Of a stretch of DNA of 7,611 nucleotides, positions 1-6,124 are shown in pieces. A program made the translations under genes and the position numbers. The notes under the pieces were generated by a model, which was given only the letters and a program-made list of their open reading frames with translations, had not been told where the DNA came from and did not search any database. Position 1 is the first letter of the stretch. Every line of letters starts with the position of its first letter. Source of the DNA: Bacteroides sp. CAG:144 (GTDB lineage: Bacteria > Bacteroidota > Bacteroidia > Bacteroidales > UBA11471); the NCBI GenBank assembly GCA_000434215.1, contig HF999742.1, positions 1-7,611 on the forward strand, given 5' to 3'.

Positions 1-35
1 AGCCGATAGGAAAGCTTTAAAAAAGTCCGTAAGTC

Positions 36-350
36 TTACAGATTTGCTTCGATTTTTGCTTTCAAGTCGGCTTTTGATGAAGCGCCTACTTGCTTGTCGA
101 CGAGTTTGCCACCTTTGAAGAAAAGTAAGGTAGGGATATTGCGTATGCCCATTTCGCTGCTCAATGCGTTGTCGTCATCGACATTGTATTTGCCGATAAT
201 GGCTTTTCCTTCGAATTCGGCTGCAAGTTCATCGACAGCGGGTGCGATGCTGCGGCACGGTCCGCACCATTCTGCCCAAAAGTCTACGACTACGAGTTTG
301 TCTTGAGCCAAAAGCTCTTTGTAATTAGCATCGGTAATTTTCTGTGCCAT
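36..350 (-). CDS. trxA: Thioredoxin
   Basis: Small cytoplasmic dithiol-disulfide oxidoreductase that reduces protein disulfides and is itself recharged by thioredoxin reductase. The 104-residue protein is the usual length for a single-domain thioredoxin. The active site W28-C29-G30-P31-C32 is intact. D23 in VVDFWAEW matches the buried aspartate next to the active site, and I72-P73-T74 supplies the conserved cis-proline loop. The C-terminal half has the expected strand-glycine-helix pattern (FFKGGKLVDKQVGA). There is no signal peptide, so it is cytosolic rather than a periplasmic TlpA-like protein. The ATG at 350 gives the canonical N-terminus; no Shine-Dalgarno sequence is visible, as is common in Bacteroidota. 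It lies 105 bp downstream of dnaE on the same strand and has a candidate promoter of its own, so independent expression is likely. Family assignment is very secure; the trxA symbol is by homology. Confidence 0.97.
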   Translation of the reverse strand: MAQKITDANYKELLAQDKLVVVDFWAEWCGPCRSIAPAVDELAAEFEGKAIIGKYNVDDDNALSSEMGIRNIPTLLFFKGGKLVDKQVGASSKADLKAKIEANL

Positions 351-393
351 AATAATAATTTTTTATGTTGTTGAATCTTTATTCATGCAGGCT

Positions 394-401
394 CAAAGAT
401 A
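394..401 (-). promoter_or_regulatory. Candidate -7 box for trxA
   Basis: On the minus strand this reads TATCTTTG, a full match to the TAnnTTTG -7 element of the Bacteroidota housekeeping sigma factor. It would start transcription near 387, giving a leader of about 37 nt before the ATG at 350. No clear TTTG -33 element is seen at the expected distance; only a T-rich stretch at about 423-427 is near. The box lies in the dnaE-trxA gap, so trxA probably does not depend only on read-through from dnaE. Confidence 0.5.
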
Positions 402-455
402 ATAAAAAAACAGTAGATACCCGAAAATGGTTTGTAAAAATCTTCCGGTTATCGG

Positions 456-3400
456 TCAGGCGATTTCGCTTTCCAATTCGAGTATGGTTTCTTCATTTTC
501 TTCGTCAACTTCTGTCGGATTATCCGACAAGTATTTGATGCCGTTTATTTTAAATTCTATATTGCTGTTTATCAGAAATTTTGTGATTTCACTGATGTCG
601 GATATCTTGAAGGGCCGTGCAAATAAGTTGATAGTATGTTCGGGATCTCTTTCGTCGATAAGTTCGAAATAGAGTTTGGTTTTTCCTTCATTATCGTTAG
701 GCAGGTTCTCATGGAGAACGTCGACCATGGCTCGGTCCACCGATTCGCTGGGTAGAACGATGGTCAGGTTTTCGATGATCCGGTCATTTACATCCGGCAG
801 TAATTCTATCGTGTTTATTTTTACGGTGAGCATCGTGCTGTCGCGGAATCGGGGTTCGACGCGACCTCGTATATAGACGTAGAGATTGGAAACCCCGAAT
901 TTGTGGAAATTCACATAATCGTTGCCCATCAAGAAAAATTCGCCGATGCCGGAATAGTCTTCGACTTTGATTATGCCGAAAGACTTGTTGTTTTTGGTGA
1001 TTCCTTCCCGGTAGCCCACGACGATACCGCCCATCGAGAGGTCGCGACCTTTGAGTGCTTCGAGATCGTCCAGTTCTTTCATGCGGGTGTTGCAGCCATA
1101 TTGTAAGGCTATGCGGTATTTATCGAGCGGATGGGCTGATAGATAGATACCGATCAACTCTTTTTCTTTGTTCAGTTTTTCCAAATCCGACCACGCTTCC
1201 GTCTCGGGGATTACGGGACGGGCTACCTCTACGGCGTTGGTGGCGCCGAATAGAGAGTTGCTTTGCATGTTTTGGTCTATTTGGTATTTATTGCCGTATC
1301 GGACGAGAATTTCGGAGAAACTCTCGCTCTTACTGTTTACCGACATGTAACATTCCCGTTTTAACCCAAAGCAATCGAATCCACCCGACATGGCGATGCA
1401 TTCGATGTTTTTACGGTTGCAGGCCGACAGGTTGACCCTTTGCACGAAATCGAAAATATCGGTGAAAGGACCATTTTTTTCCCGTTCTTCGATGATGCAC
1501 CGGACGGCGTTTTCACCGACGCCTTTCACTGCACCGAGTCCGAAACGGATATTACCTTCTTTGTTTACGGTGAATTTCAGGTAACTTTCATTTACATCGG
1601 GGCTGAGTACTTTGATACCCATACTTTTGCATTCGTCCATGAACTTCGTGATTTCGCCGATGTCCGAAATGTTCCGGCTCAGTACCGCCGCCATGTACTC
1701 CGACGGATAATTGGCTTTGAGATAAGCTGTCTGGTAAGCAACCCATGAATAGCAGGTCGCGTGAGACTTGTTGAATGCATATGATGCGAAGTCTTCCCAA
1801 TCGGCCCAAATTTTTTCGAGGATTTTACGGTCGTGCCCGTTTTTCTCTCCGCCGCTGATAAAAAGCGGTTTTAACTCATCGAGTTTTTCCTTAATTTTTT
1901 TACCCATCGCTTTACGCAATCCGTCGGATTGGCCTCGGGTGAAGTTGGCCAGCATACGGGAAAGCAACATCACCTGCTCTTGATACACGGTAATACCGTA
2001 AGTATCTTTCAGATATTTTTCCATGATGGGGATATCGTAGGTGATTTTTTCTTTTCCGTGTTTACGGGCAATGAACGACGGTATATATTTCATTGGCCCC
2101 GGACGGTAGAGGGCGTTCATGGCGATGAGATCTTCGAAGGTCGAAGGTTGCAGTTCCCGCAAGTATTTTTGCATGCCCGGCGACTCGAATTGGAATGTGC
2201 CTATCGTGCGGCCTTCTCCATAAAGTTTATAAGTGGCCGGGTCGTTGATATCGATGTTGTCGATGTCTATATCGATACCTCGTGATAACTTGATGTTGGT
2301 CAATGCCTCTTTGATGATAGAGAGGGTCTTCAATCCGAGGAAGTCCATCTTGATAAGTCCGGTATCTTCGATGACCGATCCTTCGTATTGGGTTACCAGC
2401 AGTTTTTCTCCGGTTTCCTTATCGTCGGCCGTGCTTACAGGAACCCAATCGGTAATATCGTCCCGGCAAATAATTGTCCCGCAGGCGTGTACGCCTGTGC
2501 CTCTTACGTTGCCTTCGAGCATTTGAGCGTATTTCATCGTGTTGCGTGTACGTTCGTCTTCGCAAGCGGCCCGTAAGTCGGGAACGGCGGCAATGCAATT
2601 TTTTATATTTATTTTGGGTGATTTGCCGTTGACTTCGGGCAGACGGTCGGGAATGAGTTTGGTGAGGCGTATCGACTCGGAGAGAGGCAATTCCTCCACA
2701 CGGGCTACGTCTTTGATGGCCATTTTGGTTGCCATCGTGCCGTAGGTGATGATATGTGCTACTTTTTCATGGCCGTATTTCTCGGTAACCCACCGCAAAA
2801 CTTCCCCACGGCCGTCATCGTCGAAATCGATATCGATATCGGGAAGGGATATACGGTCGGGGTTGAGGAAGCGCTCGAACAGCAAATCGTATTTAATTGG
2901 GTCTATCTGTGTGATACCCAGGCAATAAGCGACCGCCGATCCGGCGGCCGAACCACGGCCGGGACCCACCGATACGCCCATGTTGCGAGCGGCGGCTATA
3001 AAGTCCTGCACGATGAGGAAGTATCCCGGGAAACCCATCGTTTTCATGATGTGCAGCTCGAAGATGATACGTTCTTCTATCTCTTTGTCGAGCGGATTTC
3101 CGTATCGCTTGTAAGCTCCGTCGTATGCCAGTTTTTTGAGATAGTCGGCTTCGAGTTTGATTCGATACAGTTTGTCATACCCGCCCAGAACCTTGATTTT
3201 TTTCTCGGCTGCGTCTTGGGAAAGTACGACGTTTCCGTTTTCGTCTTGTGTAAATTCGTCGAAAAGGTCTTTTTCGGTATATTTTTTACGGTATTCTTCT
3301 TCTGTACCGAAGTCGGTCGGAATTTCAAATGTCGGCATGATAGGTGCGTGGTCGATGCTGTATGTCTCGACTTTGTCGCATATCTCGATCGTATTGGCGA

Positions 3401-4340
3401 GAGCCTCGGGCACATCGCCGAATACTCCGTTCATTTCTTCGGTTGTCTTCAACCATTCCTGTTTCGAGTAACCCATGTTCGGGTTACTCTCGTGTATGGT
3501 ACGTCCCGTATTGAGGCAAATGAGGCGTTCGTGGGCATCGGCGTGTTCTTCATTTACAAAATGCACGTCGTTGGTACAAATGAGCTTTATCCCGAATTTT
3601 TGAGCATATTTCAATAATTGCTCGTTTACTTCCTGCTGTCTCTCGAACGTTTCGTGGTTGGCGTTCGGTACGGTGGCTTTATGCCGTTGCATTTCGAGAT
3701 AGTAATCTTCTCCGAAAATATTTTTGTACCATAAAATCGCTTCCTCTACCTCTTCGGGTGTACCGTGCATGATTTTCTGTGGAATTTCTCCTCCGAGACA
3801 AGCCGATGCAATGATGAGCCCTTCGTGGTATTTTTCCAGCTCCACGCGGTCGGTACGAGGACGCATGTAGAAACCCTCTGTCCATGCTTTCGAGACGAGT
3901 TTGATGAGGTTATGATAACCTTTCTCGTTTTTGGCGAGTACGATCAAGTGGTATCCGCTTTGGTCTTCTTTCCCGTTTTTATCGTGCAAACGTTTACGGG
4001 CGACATACATTTCACAACCGATAATGGGCTTGAACGGCTTTTTCGATTTTGCTTTTTCGAGTTGGGTTTGCAGCTCCGCCAGCTTGTTCTCCTTGTCGGG
4101 GTCATCGTCGGTTACGGCGGCAATTTTTTGCTCGATTTCCTGTATGGCGCTTTTCAGTTTACCGTTTTTCTTTTTGATGTAGTTGTAAAATTCCTTCACA
4201 CCGAACATATTTCCGTGGTCGGTCAGGGCGATTCCCGGCATACCGTCATCGTGCGCTTTGTCTACCAGCGCTTGTATGCTTGCTTGCCCGTCGAGAACAG
4301 AATATTGAGAGTGAACATGCAGATGTACAAATGGTTGCAT
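456..4340 (-). CDS. dnaE: DNA polymerase III alpha subunit
   Basis: Replicative DNA polymerase catalytic subunit (C family) of the chromosomal replisome, working with the beta clamp. It has 1294 residues, longer than the roughly 1160 of E. coli DnaE. Domains in order: N-terminal PHP domain (about 1-270) opening with HLHVHS; palm and fingers with GPGRGSAAGS at 459-468; catalytic aspartates D503 and D505 in PDIDIDF and D666 in KMDFLGL; finger motifs near 740-870 (YRPGPM, YGITVYQEQ, FNKSHA); a helix-hairpin-helix segment near 930-970; a probable internal clamp-binding motif QSNSLF at 1026-1031; and an OB fold near 1100-1180. PHP metal-ligand positions look intact (H8, H10, D17, H42, E110, H143, D258, H260). 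A charged, coiled-coil-like insertion spans about 58-103, and a second insertion about 339-400. The ATG at 4340 places the PHP motif at the correct distance from the N-terminus. No frameshift is visible. Confidence 0.98.
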   Translation of the reverse strand: MQPFVHLHVHSQYSVLDGQASIQALVDKAHDDGMPGIALTDHGNMFGVKEFYNYIKKKNGKLKSAIQEIEQKIAAVTDDDPDKENKLAELQTQLEKAKSKKPFKPIIGCEMYVARKRLHDKNGKEDQSGYHLIVLAKNEKGYHNLIKLVSKAWTEGFYMRPRTDRVELEKYHEGLIIASACLGGEIPQKIMHGTPEEVEEAILWYKNIFGEDYYLEMQRHKATVPNANHETFERQQEVNEQLLKYAQKFGIKLICTNDVHFVNEEHADAHERLICLNTGRTIHESNPNMGYSKQEWLKTTEEMNGVFGDVPEALANTIEICDKVETYSIDHAPIMPTFEIPTDFGTEEEYRKKYTEKDLFDEFTQDENGNVVLSQDAAEKKIKVLGGYDKLYRIKLEADYLKKLAYDGAYKRYGNPLDKEIEERIIFELHIMKTMGFPGYFLIVQDFIAAARNMGVSVGPGRGSAAGSAVAYCLGITQIDPIKYDLLFERFLNPDRISLPDIDIDFDDDGRGEVLRWVTEKYGHEKVAHIITYGTMATKMAIKDVARVEELPLSESIRLTKLIPDRLPEVNGKSPKINIKNCIAAVPDLRAACEDERTRNTMKYAQMLEGNVRGTGVHACGTIICRDDITDWVPVSTADDKETGEKLLVTQYEGSVIEDTGLIKMDFLGLKTLSIIKEALTNIKLSRGIDIDIDNIDINDPATYKLYGEGRTIGTFQFESPGMQKYLRELQPSTFEDLIAMNALYRPGPMKYIPSFIARKHGKEKITYDIPIMEKYLKDTYGITVYQEQVMLLSRMLANFTRGQSDGLRKAMGKKIKEKLDELKPLFISGGEKNGHDRKILEKIWADWEDFASYAFNKSHATCYSWVAYQTAYLKANYPSEYMAAVLSRNISDIGEITKFMDECKSMGIKVLSPDVNESYLKFTVNKEGNIRFGLGAVKGVGENAVRCIIEEREKNGPFTDIFDFVQRVNLSACNRKNIECIAMSGGFDCFGLKRECYMSVNSKSESFSEILVRYGNKYQIDQNMQSNSLFGATNAVEVARPVIPETEAWSDLEKLNKEKELIGIYLSAHPLDKYRIALQYGCNTRMKELDDLEALKGRDLSMGGIVVGYREGITKNNKSFGIIKVEDYSGIGEFFLMGNDYVNFHKFGVSNLYVYIRGRVEPRFRDSTMLTVKINTIELLPDVNDRIIENLTIVLPSESVDRAMVDVLHENLPNDNEGKTKLYFELIDERDPEHTINLFARPFKISDISEITKFLINSNIEFKINGIKYLSDNPTEVDEENEETILELESEIA

Positions 4341-4368
4341 AATGATTTTCGGGATATGATTTACGAGG

Positions 4369-4376
4369 TAAAGATA
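4369..4376 (-). promoter_or_regulatory. Weak candidate -7 box for dnaE
   Basis: The minus strand reads TATCTTTA, one mismatch from TAnnTTTG. It is 28 bp upstream of the dnaE ATG, which would give a leader of about 20 nt. A TTTT at 4394-4397 sits 17 bp upstream, where the -33 element would fall, and lies inside the inverted repeat at 4385-4409. The assignment rests only on position and this partial match. Confidence 0.3.
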
Positions 4377-4384
4377 AGAAAAAG

Positions 4385-4409
4385 AGGGATAATAAAACCT
4401 ATTATCCCT
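4385..4409. promoter_or_regulatory. Perfect inverted repeat in the divergent dnaE/GNAT intergenic region
   Basis: Arms AGGGATAATA (4385-4394) and TATTATCCCT (4400-4409) are perfectly complementary over 10 bp around a 5-bp centre (AAACC). The site lies 45 bp upstream of the dnaE ATG and 129 bp upstream of the acetyltransferase ATG, so it is 5' of both divergent genes and an intrinsic terminator is an unlikely reading. It overlaps the place where a dnaE -33 element would be. A dyad of this size and placement fits a dimeric-repressor operator. A DNA or RNA hairpin is the alternative. No regulator is encoded nearby. Confidence 0.5.
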
Positions 4410-4511
4410 TATAAAAATCGTTTGTCTTGTCTTCTTTACATCTCAATCATTTGGTTTAGAGATTGAAACGGACTTGTGGAGAAAAGCAGATATTTATTTG
4501 TGTAATCTGCT

Positions 4512-4519
4512 TATATTTG
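4512..4519 (+). promoter_or_regulatory. Candidate -7 box for the acetyltransferase
   Basis: TATATTTG matches TAnnTTTG exactly and lies 18 bp before the ATG at 4538, implying a leader of about 13 nt. No -33 TTTG is seen at the usual distance; a TTTG at 4497-4500 is too close. The box argues against the in-frame upstream TTG at 4463 as the start, because transcription would begin after it. Confidence 0.45.
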
Positions 4520-4537
4520 CCGGTAAAATTACAGTAT

Positions 4538-5026
4538 ATGATAAGACCGGTAAAACAGCAGGATATATCCTTTATGGCCGATATTTATAACGAATATGTC
4601 GTACACGGTACGGCAACTTTCGAGGAGGTTCCTTTGACCGAAGAGGAGATGAGTCGCCGGATTATAGACATTTCGAGTCGCTTCCCTTGTTTGGTCTGTG
4701 AGATCGATGAGAGAGTGGTTGGTTATTGTTATGCCCACTTGTGGAAAGGATATGGGGCCTATAAACATACGTTGGAAACGACGGTCTACCTGTCGCCGGA
4801 TTATATAGGAAAGGGAATAGGTTCGCTGTTGATGAGCGAGTTGGTTGCAGAGTGTCGCAGGCGGGGATACAAGGTATTGATTGCTTGTATAACAAGGGGA
4901 AATGAGTCGAGTATAGCATTACACCGAAAATTGGGATTCAGAAAAGTTTCTCATTTCGAAAAAGTCGGACAGAAATTCGGTCGTTGGTTAGATGTCGAAG
5001 ATTACGAGTTGTTATTGGATTGTTGA
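4538..5026 (+). CDS. GNAT N-acetyltransferase, phosphinothricin/methionine-sulfoximine type
   Basis: Transfers acetyl from acetyl-CoA to an amine, probably a small amino-acid-like substrate. The 162-residue protein has the single GNAT fold: N-terminal IRPVKQQDISFMADIYNEY, an acidic E80 in LETTVYLSP at the position of the catalytic base in this subfamily, the acetyl-CoA pyrophosphate loop GKGIGSLLM (91-99), then N122-E-S-S and the LGF turn (132-134). The C-terminal stretch VGQKFGRWLDVEDYEL (143-158) is a hallmark of the Pat/Bar/MnaT (YncA) group. Relatives acetylate phosphinothricin, methionine sulfoximine or sulfone; the native substrate here is unknown. The ATG at 4538 is chosen because it starts exactly at the conserved IRPV strand; a TTG at 4463 would add 25 residues unlike the family and precede the candidate promoter. 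The gene diverges from dnaE and is followed by repeats, so it is probably monocistronic. Confidence 0.9.
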   Translation: MIRPVKQQDISFMADIYNEYVVHGTATFEEVPLTEEEMSRRIIDISSRFPCLVCEIDERVVGYCYAHLWKGYGAYKHTLETTVYLSPDYIGKGIGSLLMSELVAECRRRGYKVLIACITRGNESSIALHRKLGFRKVSHFEKVGQKFGRWLDVEDYELLLDC

Positions 5027-5070
5027 TTCCTCATTTTTTCTCTATTGCGAAGAAGTTACCAAGAAAGGTC

Positions 5071-5198
5071 GTCCACCGGTTATCGGGAACTCCTGCCTCT
5101 CGCTTCATTCGCCGGCGGGGCTGCGGAACTCGCTGTGCTCAAACAGTCCTCGTTTTTTTATATTCTCCTTTGCTCTCGCCAGCCCGATAAAGGTGGGC
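5071..5198. repeat. Long-stem palindromic element, MITE-like
   Basis: The left arm 5071-5087 (GTCCACCGGTTATCGGG) pairs with the right arm 5183-5198 (CCCGATAAAGGTGGGC) as two perfect or near-perfect blocks: 7 bp with one G-T wobble, a small internal loop, then 8 bp. The arms enclose 95 bp with GC-rich patches (CCGGCGGGGCTGCGG) and a run of seven T. The sequence style resembles dispersed intergenic elements of Bacteroidales, but only one copy is in this window. A T-rich stretch (ATTTTT) follows the right arm at 5199-5204, so a terminator role for the acetyltransferase transcript is possible, though the loop is far longer than usual. No transposase is present. Confidence 0.6.
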
Positions 5199-5200
5199 AT
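5105..5200 (-). other. 31-codon open frame inside the palindromic element
   Basis: On the minus strand an ATG at 5200 opens a 31-codon frame beginning MPTFIGLARAKENIKK and continuing KRGLFEHSEFRSPAGE to a TGA at 5105-5107. It spans almost the whole loop and right arm of the palindrome. It is rich in Lys, Arg and Glu, with no signal peptide or membrane segment. From memory, similar phrases (KRGLFEHSEFRS) recur in predicted short proteins from Bacteroidales genomes, which fits either a repeated spurious frame or a small protein carried by the repeat. There is no recognisable promoter or ribosome binding site, so I do not call it a gene. Confidence 0.25.
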
Positions 5201-5315
5201 TTTTCCATCCCGATACTATCAGCCGTTGAGGGTGAGGGCGATAACCCGACGAGGAATCCCAGATTTTACTTCCCCGGCAGGAGATGTTTCGCGACCGCAT
5301 AGTAAGATAATCCGA

Positions 5316-5456
5316 TGTCATTCCGAACCGAGACCTATGGTCGAGTGTGAGGAATCTCCTCTTTCTATTTTCCTTGCAATAGTAGCGATTGCACTCTCGC
5401 TTTATCGGAGATTCTTCGGTACTTTGAACCTCAGAATGGTAATAATGTCATCTCGA
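5316..5456. repeat. Nested-hairpin intergenic repeat, copy 1
   Basis: The 141-bp unit is repeated at 5786-5926, 470 bp downstream. The first 105 bp (5316-5420) are identical; the remaining 36 bp carry eight substitutions. The unit is an imperfect palindrome. GAGGAATCTCC (5349-5359) pairs with GGAGATTCTTC (5407-5417), and inside it TGCAAT (5375-5380) pairs with ATTGCA (5388-5393). The outer half-unit 5317-5359 has conserved ends GTCATTCCGA and GAGGAATCTC with its own small hairpin centre GACCTATGGTC. It does not encode a convincing protein. Confidence 0.9.
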
Positions 5457-5530
5457 ATGTAGGTGAGAGATCTTATACAATAACGCTCGCTTTGAGGGAG
5501 ATTCTTCCTCCCTGCGGTCGTCAGAATGAC
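5447..5530. repeat. Diverged palindromic repeat unit
   Basis: A forward half-unit (5447-5473, starting GTCATCTCGA and ending GAGAGATCT) faces a reverse half-unit (5496-5530, GGGAGATTCTTC ... CAGAATGAC). These are degenerate versions of the GTCATTCCGA...GAGGAATCTC half-unit and its complement. The spacer is about 22 bp, shorter than in the 141-bp copies, and overlaps the end of copy 1 by a few bases. Confidence 0.6.
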
Positions 5531-5588
5531 AAGCACTTGTCAAGGGATTTTTCACTTCACCGCGTTGCGTTCTTCATGACAGTCAAGT

Positions 5589-5659
5589 GTCATTCCGAGC
5601 GTACGCGAGGAATCTCTCTCTGTCATCCCGAACCCGCCGCAGGCGACGTGAGGGATCTC
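5589..5659 (+). repeat. Two forward half-units in tandem
   Basis: The first half-unit, 5589-5616, begins GTCATTCCGA and ends GAGGAATCTC with the centre GCGTACGC, a perfect palindrome. The second, 5622-5659, begins GTCATCCCGA and ends GAGGGATCTC with the centre CGCCGCAGGCG, a 4-bp hairpin with a 3-nt loop. The ends are conserved while the centres differ, yet each centre is self-complementary. Their chance translation (CHSERTRGIS, CHPEPAAGDVRDL) explains the short open frame covering this stretch. Confidence 0.75.
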
Positions 5660-5703
5660 ATGTTTTTGCTCGTTTAGTAGGAGATTCTTCATTCCGCTTA
5701 CGC
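5648..5703 (+). repeat. 62-bp-period tandem repeat, copy 1
   Basis: This 56-bp stretch recurs at 5710-5765 with four substitutions. It runs from GTGAGGGATCT through TTTTTGCTCGTTTAGTAGGA to CTTACGC. It overlaps the end of one forward half-unit and the start of a reverse half-unit (GGAGATTCTTCATTC), so the duplication seems to have arisen within the palindromic array. CCGCTTACGCAGCGG at 5694-5708 is an internal hairpin with a 5-bp stem. Confidence 0.85.
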
Positions 5704-5709
5704 AGCGGT

Positions 5710-5765
5710 GTGAGGGATCTTTTGCTTTTGCTCGTTTAGTAGGAGATTCTTCATTCTGCTTACGC
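5710..5765 (+). repeat. 62-bp-period tandem repeat, copy 2
   Basis: Second copy of the 56-bp sequence at 5648-5703, differing at four positions. Three differences cluster just after GTGAGGGATCT and one lies in ATTCTGC versus ATTCCGC. It leads directly into the intact reverse half-unit at 5742-5780. Confidence 0.85.
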
Positions 5766-5780
5766 TACGTTCAGAATGAC
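5742..5780 (-). repeat. Reverse half-unit of the palindromic repeat
   Basis: Read on the minus strand, this starts GTCATTCTGA and ends GAAGAATCTCC, the same conserved ends as the forward half-units, with the centre ACGTAGCGTAAGCAG. It is followed after 6 bp by the next forward half-unit at 5787, so half-units of both orientations abut. Confidence 0.7.
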
Positions 5781-5785
5781 AACCG

Positions 5786-5926
5786 TGTCATTCCGAACCG
5801 AGACCTATGGTCGAGTGTGAGGAATCTCCTCTTTCTATTTTCCTTGCAATAGTAGCGATTGCACTCTCGCTTTATCGGAGATTCTTCGGTGCTTTACACC
5901 TCAGAAAGACAGTAATGCCATCTCGA
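5786..5926. repeat. Nested-hairpin intergenic repeat, copy 2
   Basis: Second 141-bp copy; positions 5786-5890 are identical to 5316-5420. The distal 36 bp have eight substitutions, and similarity ends at TCTCGA (5921-5926). The internal hairpins are preserved: GAGGAATCTCC with GGAGATTCTTC, and TGCAAT (5845-5850) with ATTGCA (5858-5863). Identity in one part and divergence in the other suggests recent duplication or gene conversion of the proximal part. Confidence 0.9.
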
Positions 5927-6069
5927 TCCCGAAAACACCTTTCCTATACCTATTGTATCGATGCCTGTTCCCGGAAGTCCAAGTATTTCAGCGGATTGAT
6001 TGGCCAATATTTTTTTGCGGTAACCAAACTTTTATACTTCTTCATCTAAAAATTTTTTGATAAAAAGTT

Positions 6070-6098
6070 TTTGTTATTTGAATTATATTATAACTTTG
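6070..6098 (+). promoter_or_regulatory. Promoter of the lipoprotein gene
   Basis: TAACTTTG at 6091-6098 is a full match to the Bacteroidota -7 consensus TAnnTTTG. TTTG at 6070-6073 lies 17 bp upstream and can serve as the -33 element, at the short end of the usual spacing. Transcription would start near 6104, giving a leader of about 20 nt that is A-rich and lacks a Shine-Dalgarno sequence. The surrounding 6050-6120 is strongly A/T-rich. This is the best promoter in the window. Confidence 0.7.
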
Positions 6099-6124
6099 CA
6101 ATGTGAATTTAAAAATACACAGAT

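Larger units (their letters stand above)
5027..6124. other. Gene-free, repeat-rich intergenic region
   Basis: About 1.1 kb without a convincing protein gene. From 5071 to about 5926 it is largely palindromic and direct repeats, listed separately. The open frames here translate into phrases such as CHSEP, CHSER, CHPEP and ECEESPL, which are typical chance translations of GTCATTCCGA...GAGGAATCTC repeats, so they are not called as genes. From 5927 to about 6060 the DNA is unique within the window and carries no feature I recognise. The last part, 6070-6124, is the promoter and leader of the lipoprotein gene. No clean intrinsic terminator (GC stem plus T tract) follows the acetyltransferase stop codon, although the palindromes could serve as one. 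Confidence 0.8.

Noticed and set aside
1..39. Possible intrinsic terminator after trxA (GTAAGACTTAC followed by TTTTTT on the minus strand)
   Set aside because: The stem can be only about 4 bp with a 3-nt loop, too weak to call.
36..4340. Idea that thioredoxin next to dnaE acts as a polymerase processivity factor, as in phage T7
   Set aside because: DnaE carries a clamp-binding motif and no thioredoxin-binding loop is recognisable; trxA also seems to have its own promoter.
2754..4466. Long plus-strand open frames (287 and 233 codons) opposite dnaE
   Set aside because: They are antisense to conserved dnaE coding sequence, including the catalytic motifs, and their translations resemble no protein family; they are shadows of dnaE codon use.
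4459..4469. GAGATTGAAAC resembles the 3' end of many CRISPR repeats
   Set aside because: There is only a single occurrence, with no regularly spaced copies and no cas genes; it is coincidental.
4463..4537. Upstream TTG start for the acetyltransferase, adding 25 residues
   Set aside because: The extension is unlike the family N-terminus, and the candidate -7 box lies inside it.
5936..6045. Minus-strand reading frames with protein-like stretches, such as AEILGLPGTGIDTIGIGK and a 31-codon MKKYKS frame
   Set aside because: They are too short, are not tied to a promoter, and match no family I can name; a decayed gene fragment is possible but cannot be supported from the window.
5492..6049. Short plus-strand open frames in the repeat array, with phrases such as CHSERTRGIS and VECEESPLSIF
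   Set aside because: They are chance translations of the palindromic repeat; one frame occurs twice only because the 141-bp DNA unit is duplicated.
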